A stretch of 64,000 bases of DNA, taken from Scortum barcoo. Taxonomy: Eukaryota; Chordata; Actinopteri; Centrarchiformes; Terapontidae. Position numbers and translations under genes: made by a program. The notes beneath the pieces were generated by a model. That model made no database searches. It saw only the letters and a list, made by a program, of their open reading frames with translations, and had not been told where the DNA came from. The DNA is taken from NCBI GenBank assembly GCA_023238725.1, contig CM041546.1, positions 16,006,992-16,070,991 of the forward strand, read 5' to 3'. This document shows positions 51,055 through 64,000 of this stretch, piece by piece (the first letter of the stretch is position 1; the number at the start of each line of letters is the position of its first letter).

Positions 51055-52221
51055 ATGAATGCAAAATTTGCCCTGGCACTGATCCTCGCTCTGCAGGGTA
51101 AGGCAGCATACCAGTGCAACCTTAACAATAGCAGTGTATTGATTGCAACTAAAGCTTAACTACTGAGTGACGATGTAGCCATTTGAAGCAACTGGATTTA
51201 AATGTAAATGTTTTTTATCAGTCAGCCAATGAACATGTCTATATTGCATTCACATGTGTTGAAATTATGTATGGCTGGCTCCTGCACTGCTTTATCTAAG
51301 GTTGATAGTGTCGTAGCAGATAACATTTTGCGCAGTGAATACTGGTCGAAGAAATCTGATTTTGGGCATAGTTACTAAGATAAACCAAGACTAGCAGCTA
51401 TTCTTTGGCCTTAAAGACATATTCACACACAAACCCATAATGGTTACAGCTGCTTTGATAATTCTCCCTAATGCAAGAATGTAAATATCTTTCAACTGAA
51501 CATCTCCTGATGATCTTTTGACTCATTCTTCTATGTTGCTTTTGTAACTCTGGTTTTAACATTACAATCCCTAACATTCCCATCTAATTCCAGTCTCTAT
51601 GAGCCTGTGTGCGGTTCCTGAACCATCGCCTGAACTCATTGAAAAGTACAATGAATTGAAATCTACATTCTTTAAGAGGCTGCTGAATCTCTACGGCAAA
51701 TCGCAGGCTGACGCTGCTCCTTACTTGGAGCAAATGAGTAACAACGAGAACGGACAGAGAGTCAAAGACTTCATTGAGCAACTGCAGACCAAGCCTGAGT
51801 TCCAAGCCGCTTTCAAGGTTGCCTCGTGAGTGAAAATGCTGTATTTTTTCATTGTCACTTTCAGGGAAAGCTGTTTTCAACTGCTCATTTTAAGACGTGT
51901 CCTCTTTGTTGTTTTGTTGTGAGGAATTTATATACATGTTTCACAATTTCTATTGCAAATCTATACCATACAGAGAAAAATCCCTACCAGTACAGAGCTA
52001 GGTGATGAATATTTTTATCATGTAGATGTTTTTAAATCTTCCCTGTCTTCCCTGATTTGCACAGTCACCTGGGTCAGGAGGCTAGTCCCCTGGTGGACAA
52101 GGCCCGTACATCAGTGCTGGGTTTGTACGAGCATTATCTTCGCCCCTACATTGGTGAATCCCTGAACGACGGCATTACCAACTTGAAGGTCATCCTGGAC
52201 AAATACCTGCCCGCTGAGTAA
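51055..52221 (+). CDS. apoa2: 14-kDa apolipoprotein (apolipoprotein A-II-like)
   Basis: The fish 14-kDa HDL apolipoprotein, generally regarded as the apoA-II homologue. Coding exons 51055-51097, 51594-51825 and 52065-52221 (TAA) join to 143 codons. A non-coding exon 1 probably ends at 50828 (donor GTAATG). The signal peptide runs to about residue 21 (MNAKFALALILALQ then SMSLC). The mature chain begins VPEPSPELIEKYNEL, has helical segments such as FKRLLNLYGK, and ends with LRPYIGESLNDGI and LDKYLPAE. In mammals APOA2 is on another chromosome from APOE, so its presence between C-IV and C-II is a teleost feature. Naming it apoA-II rests on general family knowledge. Confidence 0.85.
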
Positions 52222-52499
52222 AGAAGACCAACTGGTGCAAACCACCTGCCAGCAGCCTGTAATAGATGATAGCTCATAGAAAGTACACCAATTTAGGCTG
52301 AGAGGAGCAATGCACAATGCAAATACAATCCTTTGCCTCTTTTCAAACCAACATCTTTGCCAAATCATGCAGAGTTAAAAGCAGGGCAAACATGTCAACA
52401 CCATCTATGCAAGTTGTGCATGTACAGTATTTTGTGTTTGATACACTAACCAAAGTGTGACTGTGTATGTATATGTGTGAATGTATTCATTAAAATGAA

Positions 52500-55240
<2,741 letters not shown>

Positions 55241-55250
55241 TGCACTTTGG
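55241..55250 (+). promoter_or_regulatory. apoc2: HNF4-like site of apoC-II
   Basis: TGCACTTTGG followed by CTC. The core and orientation match the sites of both apoA-IV-like genes, and it lies 34 bases upstream of the TATA box, the same gap as in the minus-strand apoA-IV-like gene. Confidence 0.45.
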
Positions 55251-55284
55251 CTCTGGGGATGACATGTCAACACATTTACGCTCC

Positions 55285-55292
55285 TATATAAA
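55285..55292 (+). promoter_or_regulatory. apoc2: TATA box of apoC-II
   Basis: TATATAAA. The inferred non-coding exon 1 ends at 55358 (donor GTGAGT) and exon 2 begins at 55676. Confidence 0.75.
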
Positions 55293-55689
55293 CAGGTCGA
55301 ACCCCCGGTGCCTCTTACTCTGTTTTCTTCATCACAGTCATTTCTGGAGAGGAATACAGTGAGTACTGGCACTTCTACTTCAATTGCTGAAAGGGTGTAA
55401 CAGTCCTAGGGAGTGTAAAAGTGTTGTCTTGGATTTGAGAAAATCTGAAGGAAAAGAGATATTTTTAGACACAAGCTGCATGTTCAGCATTATTCCAAGT
55501 ATGAAAATCTTGTTAAAAGACTGACAAGGACCTAAGCAGAGACTTTTTATACATAGATAGTTAATATCAACACAAATCTGCCAGCTACATGGGCGGTGAA
55601 ATGTATGACAATGTCTCACCCTAGTGGATAAAGTGAGGTAAACTCTGAACGTCTGTGCGTTCTCTCTCCCTGCAGACTCAAGTGACGCC

Positions 55690-56210
55690 ATGAATAAGCT
55701 GCTTGTTGTTGCTGTGCTGGTTGCACTCCTTGCTCTGAGTAAGTGCAAGCTCAGATTGTGAAATTCAATCCGAATAGGGATGGGGAAAAACTCAGAAATA
55801 CTGCGGTAACCTTTGACCCCTCTGACCTGGTTTTTTTTTTTTTTTTTGCAGATGTAGATGCTGAGAGCTTCCGTGTGAGGCTTCCGTGTGAGGAGGCAGG
55901 CCGAGGAGGAGGTGGGGACTCTGACCAAGCTCACAAATACCGTCAAGACCTATTATGACGGCGCGGTCAACTCTGCCAGTGAATACCTGGAAAGTGTCAA
56001 GGGCCTGAAGCTGGAGGAGAAGGCAAAGTAAGGGATTTTGAATGCAGATTCATTGATGCGGTTTTAAAAAAAGTGGGCATATATGTTTAAACTCCTCTCT
56101 TTCTGTGTGTGGCCCGCAGGAACCTTTACAGTGATACCACCACAGTTGTAAGCACCTACTTTGGCATCCTGCAGGACCAGGTTTACCACATCTTTTACTC
56201 CTCGCAGTAA
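55690..56210 (+). pseudogene. apoc2: Apolipoprotein C-II, frameshifted by a 13-bp duplication
   Basis: ApoC-II is the cofactor that activates lipoprotein lipase. Exons are 55690-55738 (ATG, signal peptide MNKLLVVAVLVALLAL), 55852-56027 and 56120-56210 (TAA). The last exon encodes NLYSDTTTVVSTYFGILQDQ, which aligns with the LPL-activating C-terminus of apoC-II. Exon 3 contains two adjacent copies of GCTTCCGTGTGAG (55867-55879 and 55880-55892). With both copies the exon phase fails (176 bases). The frame leaves the apoC-II helix and stops within exon 3, after about 50 codons in all. With one copy the phase fits both junctions and the whole helix is open. Promoter, splice sites and poly(A) signals (near 56699 and 56731) look intact, so this is either a recent null allele or an assembly error. 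It is listed as a pseudogene only because the frame as given is broken. Confidence 0.85.
55867..55892 (+). repeat. 13-bp tandem duplication in apoC-II exon 3
   Basis: Two perfect, directly adjacent copies of GCTTCCGTGTGAG. The length is not a multiple of three, so it shifts the reading frame. Confidence 0.97.
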
Positions 56211-56739
56211 ACAAAAACTGGTTTCCAACTATCTCGGCTGCTGTTTCTGAAAGCATAAGAACTCTAAAGCTCCACATGAAAAAAAAAAAGGCCCAAAAAG
56301 TCATTTGACATTCTAAACTGAGCTGTATCTCACCTCAACCAAACCTCAATACCTCAGACGGCATCTTCAAAAGAAATGGACCCCCGTGCTCTTTGTGGCG
56401 CTTTCTCGGGCCACTGCACTGGTGGTAAATGATGATAACCACCCAACAGGGACTGTAATCCTTTGAAAAAAAAAGAAAAACCTGCAAGAGCCTGCACAGA
56501 GGAACTGGACAGAACATCTTGGCAGGCGCAGGAAAAAGGAGCACACAGCACCTTATGATGTACCAACCAAATTTCTCCATGGGTCTTAAAATTAGAAAAC
56601 AACCAGCCATGAATTCATGCAAATAATTTAAATGATATATCGCCACCTACTAGTGTTTTCATCACCTCATGGCTGTCACTATAGTCACTTCACCTCTGAA
56701 TAAATTTAAATATTTGTGTAGTATCTTGAAATAAAATAT

Positions 56740-59700
56740 TTATACAAAAAAACATAAACCCTGGTGTCTGTGGTTGATAAATACAAATTTTGTTTTCTGT
56801 TTGATATAGTAAATTGTGCACATATTGCTGTCTCTTTGTATAAGACCTGTGTTTCCTTTTATCTCACTGATGCAAATGATTGCGAGTTTACGTCCGCATG
56901 CAATGAAGCACCAGACTTTTATCAGTCGAGGCAGCACCAGAACAGAGGCTTCTGTTGCAATTAATAATGGATGAAAAGAGACAACATGTAAAACGTTGAG
57001 CGCAGAGAAACCAACGGAGATGAATAAACAGCGTTGACTGTGAAGTTTGTTTTGTTGAGTCTGACAACCAGTGGTGCAAGAACGCTGTGATTTTTAATTA
57101 ATGCATCAATCTACAACATGTGGCCTCTTCTGAACACAAACAAGAGAGATGCATTCGCTTTCAAGTATCATTTTGTCTAGTTGGTACGAAAGATGTATAC
57201 AGACACAGGACACATTGTGTATCTTTTAAGGACAATTATACATCTACTGTTACTACTGCTCTACACTATACACATTTTAGATACAGCGCCACGTGCAGAT
57301 CCTTGTGTTTGCAGCCCTGTTTGTATCCAGATTTGTCCAGACTGGATCAATTTTTGAGAAGAAGTGCATTCTGTGTGTGGCATTGTAATTTGTCTCAAAT
57401 GTTTTCTCTCAACTGACAGCTGTGATCAGATTTGGCTTTGACACTAATGTGATTTAATCTGTGGGCATCTGCAACTGCTGCAAAACAGAAAAAAAAATCT
57501 TTGTGTTGCACAGTGAGAGAAGAGGACTGCTCTGCTCTGGCAATCAAAACTTATTGTGCCTCTGACTGTTTTACTAATGCGGTTTGATTAGCTGGATTCC
57601 AGTCTCAGCTTTGACTCAGGTACATTTGCATCTTTATTCGGAGCGGTTCATCCATCAACTCTTAACTCTGTTTGAGCTGTCAAAACCTAAAAGGGATGGT
57701 GCCTCAGTGTGAGTGCATACATACAGTGGTGCAAGAGGATTCTGCTGCGCATGGACCCTGTGATTGTGTGCAGACATGAGTATAAATGTATGTGTGAGTT
57801 GATGCTGACAATAAATAAGTCAATCAATATAGTAGTTTGATGTGATGAACAGATAATTGTGAATTACAGACTCAGTTCACTCAGTTTTCTTCCAAATTAT
57901 GTTAAAAAGGTTGAAAGTTTCTCATCACCTAATGTGGATGTTTTTCCAATTCATTACATGTTTAGCAGACGACTTTGAATTTCTCCTCCCCACATGTCAT
58001 GTATTAAACAGATGTTTCCTTAGTGGTGCATTTACATTTCGAGGGAATGGATTAAAAACAATTCTAATTTCAAAAGAGCAAAAATGCTAACTTCAGTGCA
58101 GATCTATTAGTTTGTTCCCTGTCTACTCTATGAAGAATGAATAGATCCCTCAATGTCATCATGCTTACAGATTGGGTTAGTCCACCAGCACTGTTTCCGT
58201 TCAAATGACAAATGACTGATACAAAGAATTTGACAAAATTAGTAGGAGCCATATTTCTGGATTTCAGTGCTGCCTTTGTCAGACATAACCTGCTGGATGC
58301 CAGACTTTTTTTTGGTTTTACACATTTGATTCTTTCTAATAAGAAGTTCCGGCAGAAGACAGTCAGAGCCGGCTCTTGCCATTTTGGTGCCCTAGGTGAG
58401 ATTATGGTCTGGCACCCCCCACGGCTCTGCGTGCTCTCAGCAGGGCCACCTCCAGCCTATATGGCCGATGCCAAAAGGTGGCCCCGGTAGTGGTACTTTC
58501 CTTACTAATATGGTAATATGGTCAGGTGCCACCAGGTGGCATACTACAAGCTCAGTATGACAGGGCCAGTACACATAACATGATTTTAAACACATTTAAA
58601 TTTAAATCAATTATCATTTTAAACAGACAGAGGTTATCTAATATTCTCCAGCTCTGCCTCTCTACAAGGCTTCACGTTGGATCAAGTTAATCAGATCAGA
58701 TTATGAGTTTTATTATCACACTCAATCAACATCTCTCTTGATCAATGCACATTGACTAAGTTGTTAAGAAAATGGGAAAGGGCAGAGGGAAATCTTCTAA
58801 TTATGTCTGTCCAGCAATCAAGTATAACTGATTCATTAGTGTTGTGTTGTTTTGAGTATTGTTTAGTTGTCCGCTGCTGATAAAACAATCTCCATAAACT
58901 TCAGTCAGCTCAGTATAAGGCTGCTAAATGTCTTTATGAACATTATGGATGGCTGAGTACTGCTGCAGTTAGCAGCTTTGCCTTTTTTGCTTATATTACA
59001 TGTGAACATTTGAACCATTTATTGATGTTATTGATAGTTCTGCAAGGTTTTAGTTGTGTTATATAAAAATTAGATACTGTGGATGATCTATTTTACATTT
59101 TTTCCTTGCTGCCATGATTGTATTCATGTTTTGTATAATGTGTTTATACATCTGTTAATGTGAAGACTCTGGGAAGATAAGCATGTGCTATGGCAAAAGC
59201 TAATGGGAATGCAATAAAATAAACAAAATAAAACCATCTCAGATCTTTGTATAAAAAGGAAAGAGCTGAGGAGGGAAACAGTGTGTGAAACATTAGTTTT
59301 TGAGTTTTGTTTTCCAAGTTTTGGAGTCCTTTGGGGTCTAATTGAATTCCTAGTCACAGGTGCCACACGGAAGGGTATCTCCACCTGAATTTATCTATTT
59401 AAAAAGTAATTATGTATCAACTGACAATTTTTTGAATAATATGTTTAGATACTTAAAGGAAAATGGAATATTATCAGTAAATATTTTTGTTTTCTAAAAG
59501 GGTTGTTTTAGTTGTGCATATTAACTTTATAAACAGCAGTGAATGCTGTTATTCTTATCTCCTTTATTATTACATCTTGTGGTGCTACAAAGGCTTTGTT
59601 CATCTATCTATGAACCACTGTTCATTTTAGACTGCACTTAGCACAGACTAACCATAAAAAATGGTTTTAATATAGACCACTAAGCCAAAAGAATCTGTGC

Positions 59701-60000
59701 ACAGCAGATTTCTGCTTGTCTTCAATCTATGAAAAAGACATAAGCTTCACCAAAACAGTGCAATCTCCTTTATTGGAGCAACATCTTTTATGTACCATAA
59801 ATGAGGGTCTTCCTTGTTCTCCGGAAAGGAACCAAAGGTTACCGTAAACAAGGTGTGTCACTCTAACTGAACATATAGTTACGGAAAGATGTTGAAAATA
59901 TCTCTGATAAGGTTATTACAAAGGTTACTCCTGAACTGGAAATGATCCTGGATAGTAATAAAACAGTCTGTTCCTCCCACAGTCCTCTGAAAAGCTTGCA
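56740..60000. other. Intergenic region between apoC-II and the protease-like gene
   Basis: No supported gene in 3.2 kb. A block at about 58365-58500 (GAGCCGGCTCTTGCC, GGTGCCCTAGGTGAGAT, AGGGCCACCTCCAGCC) is GC-richer than its surroundings and resembles a dispersed transposon fragment, without a family assignment. Confidence 0.45.
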
Positions 60001-60002
60001 GG

Positions 60003-60008
60003 TATAAA
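60003..60008 (+). promoter_or_regulatory. TATA box of the trypsin-fold gene
   Basis: TATAAA lies 62 bases before the ATG at 60071 with no intervening splice site needed, so the 5' UTR is probably short and unspliced. Confidence 0.75.
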
Positions 60009-60070
60009 GAGGCCAGACTAATCATTCAGAGCTACAGAATATACAGATTATAAAACAGCAGAGGTACAAG

Positions 60071-63000
60071 ATGAATCTTCTCTTGTTGGCGGTTGCTTTG
60101 GGGCTTGCAGGTACACATTTACCATGCAGTGTCTAAAATAAATTAAATTAACATTAGAATAGACGTTTAGCTTCTCTTTGGTCTTGTTGGGCTGTTACAG
60201 GTGCGTCTCCCCTGGAGGACAGCAGAGTGTGCCGGCCTCACTCCAGACCCTGGCAGGTCTATCTGCACGGCGGAGGAGTGTATTGCAGCGGAGCTCTCAT
60301 CAATCAATGGTGGATCGTAACCTCCTTTCAGTGTGCGCCCACGTAGGTCCTACAGTGACTGTTACTGTCAAATGAAAACTTACTGCTGATGTTGAATTAA
60401 AGGCATCATTATTTTTAATGACTGTCATTTCTGTCAGGGAAACAAAACAGACCCTTTAATTTATGAAGTTGCATTTGTTTTGGCTAAACAAAAGTTTCAT
60501 TCCAATTGCTCCTCTGCAATTTTTTGCACATCCAATTTCCCCAAAACATCAGCAATAAAATCCCATTTGGGCTCAGTAAAACCTGGCTGAGGTGCTTGAT
60601 GTATTCTGCTTTGCTTGGACCATGTATTATTTAAATCCAGCATTACATTTAATTTAGTTGCCGCAACCTTGTCAGTGCGACCTTCAGTCTTCAGCTCCTC
60701 CAGTGCCTCGCACAATTTTCCTGAAGAAATCATCTTTGTTTTGCCCAGAAAAAAAACAAAACGTTTTTACCATTTTGTGGCAACGCACATGCTGTGCTAA
60801 TACATCCTAATAAATTGTGACAAGAAACATCATCGTCTTGTGTCAGACAAGTCAATCATCTAGGCATTTACAGACACATCCTATTATTTGTTATAATGCT
60901 GTTCCTCGAATTAAACCACATCTATGAACCTGCTGTTCATGCTTGATTAAGGCTTAATGCTCCTCGGTCAAGGGCCTGTTTCCGCCTGAGGCCTGAAGGG
61001 TCTGCCTGAGCTTAATAAATCTATAAGTCTCTCCTCCCCTGTCCCTGCAGATCCTACAGCACCATTGCATCTCTTGGAGAACACGACGTGAGTGTGGACG
61101 AGGCCACCGAGCAGCACATTCACGTTGCTGACGTCATCCGCCACAGTCCCTACCGCTCACCCCTCCACAGCCTCACCATGGTCCGTCTGGCCGAACCTGC
61201 CCGCTTCACCCCGTACGTCCAGCCCATCCCTCTGCCCAGTCGCTGCCCCCAGCCGGGAGAGACTTGCCATGTCAGCGGCTGGGGATCCACCATTCCAAAT
61301 CAATGTAAGTGGATTTAAAGGTGCTACTGTGGCTTTTACATCTCATTAACTTGTCACCACATTAGAATTTAGTATAATTGCAGCAAAGCCAGTGCTCCCT
61401 AATCCAGTCCATGAGTATTCCCAGTCCTGCAATAGCTTTCTCATGAAAATCTGATCTAACTAGAGCTTATATTGTGGTTGTTTTACATTTACTGTTTCTC
61501 ATCAAAATGCCTCATGTGTACCTTGAGGCCTGACAAACATATTGGATGCATTTGTAAAACCTTTTAACCCTGTTTTTAGACAGCAGAGATTACAACTGGG
61601 GAGTTGAGAACACAACATGATAAGAAAGCATTGATGATTTTTATGGATGTGGACAAAAAAGAAGTTACAATGACACAAGTATCCACACTACAGCACTTGA
61701 AATTTTATCTGTGCTGACAAATAGTTGTTTAACTTGACTAAAATCATGAAGGTTTCAATGTCTTATATCAGCTGTTGTAGCGGGTGCCAGTTTGTCTTTG
61801 ATTATGCAAAGTAAATCCCATGAACATGCTTAATTTATCTAGATGGACAGATTAAAGAAATGCTGAATGAGAGACTGCAGAGGCTAACCCAGCTAGTCCA
61901 GATATGATGTCATGACTTAAGCTCTCTACAGAGTCATGCTAATAGCTTCTACTGTGGCTAATAAAAGCTATATGGGGGCCTATATAATTTGTATCCTGTA
62001 AACAAGGCTCTGTAGCACCATTTGTAGTAAAAAAAAAAAAAAACACAGCATACCCTTCAAGAGAGTACTAACTCATTCTAGCCTGTAGGACAAAATAATA
62101 ACGTTAACTCATAAGGAAACCCCATTCTTTTGTATTACAGCACACACAAGAATCACTTCTTTTCAAGTACTACACCTATACTTGTTCTACAGGAACACAG
62201 TAATGCGTCATTGGCTGCAATTAGTTCTTATATAGTGCATTTTAAAGTGGAGTGACACCAGGGAACAAGTAGCAGCACTCAGTTTGCAGCAGGAAACATT
62301 CATCAGACATTTAGGCTTAATAAAGAGAAAGAACAGCAGAATGCACTGTAATTACTTGTACATTTACGCCATGACTCAGGGGAAAGTTGGATTCTGATCA
62401 GCAGGTGGGTATGCACTCGCTAAAAAGCTCATCAATATTCTGGTCATTGCGGCTCTAACAAGGCGTGAACATTCTGTTTTAATAACGGCTAAAAATTCTT
62501 TAATCAGAGGAGTTTCTAATTGGCTGTCAAAATGCCCAGTCAGTGATCAAGGCTAATTAAAAGAGGTAGACCTTGAAAATAGTACTTACTCAAGATTTAG
62601 ACTTTATGCTCTGGTGCAAAAAGTGGTAATGCATAAAAATGGGAAGTAATCCATAGACCTGCTGAGGGGTAGGAGGAAAGCTCGTGTCAAAGAATGAGTG
62701 GCAGATTGATGAGTGGTGGCACAGAATATATCACGACTGAGCTGCATTTATGTTACAGATTCATTCACAGATACCTATGTTAATTAGGACGAATCTAAGT
62801 AATCACCCACCTTCTTCCTCCTTGACACAGATGAGCCTGATCAACAACTGAAGTGTCTAACTGTGCCTGTTGTGGATGACCAGACTTGCATGAACACGTT
62901 CCCTGAATTCTTGTACTGGAGCCTGGGCATGGTCTGCGCTGGTCAAGAAAACACAGATAACTGCTTGGTGAGCATGCTGAACGAGACAGTGGATCACACT

Positions 63001-63319
63001 GCTGCATTTCTCACCTTTATATCTCACCCCCCCCCCACACACCAGCATCGCAGCATTTTAATTGCACTTTGACTGACTTGTGAGCATACATTTTTCATAA
63101 ATAATCATGCCTCCTCCCTCTTTCCAGAATGATTGTGGCAGCGTGATGGTGTGCGATGGCCAGCTGCAGGGTGTGCAGTGGTTCGGACATGGCTGTCAAA
63201 ACCCAGCCGACCCCACCGTCTACACCAAGCTGTGCATGTACAATGACTGGATCAGCGACGTGATGGACCGCTATGCACCAACTCTGCCACCTGAAACCAC
63301 TCCACAGATGATGACATAA
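60071..63319 (+). CDS. Trypsin-like serine protease homologue, predicted catalytically inactive
   Basis: Five exons (60071-60110, 60201-60342, 61051-61304, 62831-62967 and 63128-63319, TAA) join in phase to 254 codons with the usual trypsin/kallikrein exon phases. After a signal peptide (1-14) comes SPLEDSRVCRPHSRPWQVYL; the IVGG neo-N-terminus and a basic activation site are missing. The His57 position is Gln57 in ITSFQC-type context (VTSFQC instead of LTAAHC). The Asp102 position is Ser101 (HSLTMVRL). The Ser195 position is Cys194 (NDCGS instead of GDSGG). Asp188, equivalent to trypsin Asp189, and the fold cysteines are kept, as are CHVSGWGST and PTVYTKLC. Open frame, TATA box and AATAAA (63599-63604) argue for a functional non-enzyme rather than a pseudogene. 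A secreted binding or decoy role is inference. Confidence 0.88.
60497..60733 (-). other. Unidentified 78-codon open frame in intron 2 of the protease-like gene
   Basis: Antisense to the host gene. The translation is balanced and non-repetitive (for example DKVAATKLNVMLDLNNTWSK and PKWDFIADVLGKLDVQ), which is unusual for random AT-rich intron sequence. I do not recognise it. It might be a retrocopy or transposon fragment, or chance. No promoter or poly(A) signal was tied to it. Confidence 0.3.
61305..62830 (+). other. Large intron 3 of the protease-like gene
   Basis: A 1.5-kb intron with no recognisable embedded gene. It carries an A-run near 62029-62044. Confidence 0.6.
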
Positions 63320-63604
63320 CACCGCACCATTATTTATTCACAGCTTACAGTTAACACCATTATAAACACCACACCTGACCAATTTACAGGGAAGGTTCAG
63401 TGTTTTGAGAAGTCTGCCTAAACCTAAAGTTAAGAGGTTGCCCTTTCAGCCAATTAAGCAAGACTCTGCTCTACTATTTCAAATGAAAATTATATTCTGG
63501 GTAAAATGAACTGACTCATGCGTATCACTTTCAGCTCAGAAAAATATCTGTATGCAAAATCAAACATGTATATGTAAACATGTAAAAATGTAACAACAAA
63601 TAAA

Positions 63605-64000
63605 ATGCCATGTGTTACAACTCTTCACATTTTATTTATGTATTTTAGTAGCACTTTTTCCTGTGAAAATCGTTTCCACAGCTGGCTAATAGCTGCAGCT
63701 AATTACCTCAGACTTTTTTTTCACAGTAGATCATAATTTCCCACATGCTCTTGTGTGCTAGATAGTGAATATTTGCTTTGTTCCTCCACATGTTGTGGAC
63801 TAGGCAACTGTTTGCTAGCAAGTCCACCATATCATTTTCAGAAGGTGATAATATCAGTGATAATGTCAGTGCTGTGTCGGCAGCTTGTTCTGCTGCTCAA
63901 GTGACAAAAAAAGATTGAATCATACAGGTTTGGAAAGTGCAAATGTTATAAGTATTTGTTTGCATTTTTTAAACCTAATTTATGTTTATTGTTGTAAATA
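63605..64000. other. Terminal flank
   Basis: AT-rich sequence after the poly(A) signal of the protease-like gene. No feature is seen. Confidence 0.5.

Noticed and set aside
55380..55946. 188-codon minus-strand frame over apoC-II
   Set aside because: It spans apoC-II introns and exons in antisense, with no recognisable domain.

Overview
The window is a teleost-like vertebrate nuclear genome segment. It is AT-rich, with intron-split genes, GT-AG splice junctions, TATA boxes and AATAAA signals, microsatellites and fish-type interspersed repeats. Every gene call was made by reading exons and splice sites by eye and comparing translations with remembered families. No alignment or database search was run.

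Layout. (1) 349-2595, plus strand: the last seven coding exons of ddx6; its 5' part lies outside the window. (2) About 5.5-11.46 kb, plus: a complete tomm40. (3) 12.9-22.7 kb, minus: a tandem meprin pair. The upstream copy (22703-18028) is intact through its astacin, MAM and MATH regions. The downstream copy (17150-12.96 kb) is a decayed pseudogene carrying a probable 516-bp solo LTR. (4) 28.85-56.2 kb: an apolipoprotein cluster. It holds two head-to-head apoA-IV-like genes (minus and plus), then apoE, apoC-I, apoC-IV, an apoA-II/14-kDa gene and apoC-II, all plus. (5) 60.07-63.32 kb, plus: a trypsin-fold gene whose catalytic triad is entirely replaced.

The cluster combines gene types that mammals keep on separate chromosomes: TOMM40-APOE-APOC1-APOC4-APOC2, APOA4 (with DDX6 on the same human arm) and APOA2. 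Small lipoprotein genes share one plan: a non-coding first exon, a signal-peptide exon and one or two amphipathic-helix exons. Several have a close TATA box, and three have an HNF4-like TGNACTTTG motif 22-34 bases upstream of it, which suggests common liver/intestine expression.

The points most worth checking are a 13-bp tandem duplication that frameshifts apoC-II, the catalytically dead protease with an intact tryptic-pocket Asp, the meprin lacking EGF and membrane segments beside its pseudogene, and a patchwork of very high identity between the inverted apoA-IV genes that suggests gene conversion. Nothing here looks like a wholly unknown system.
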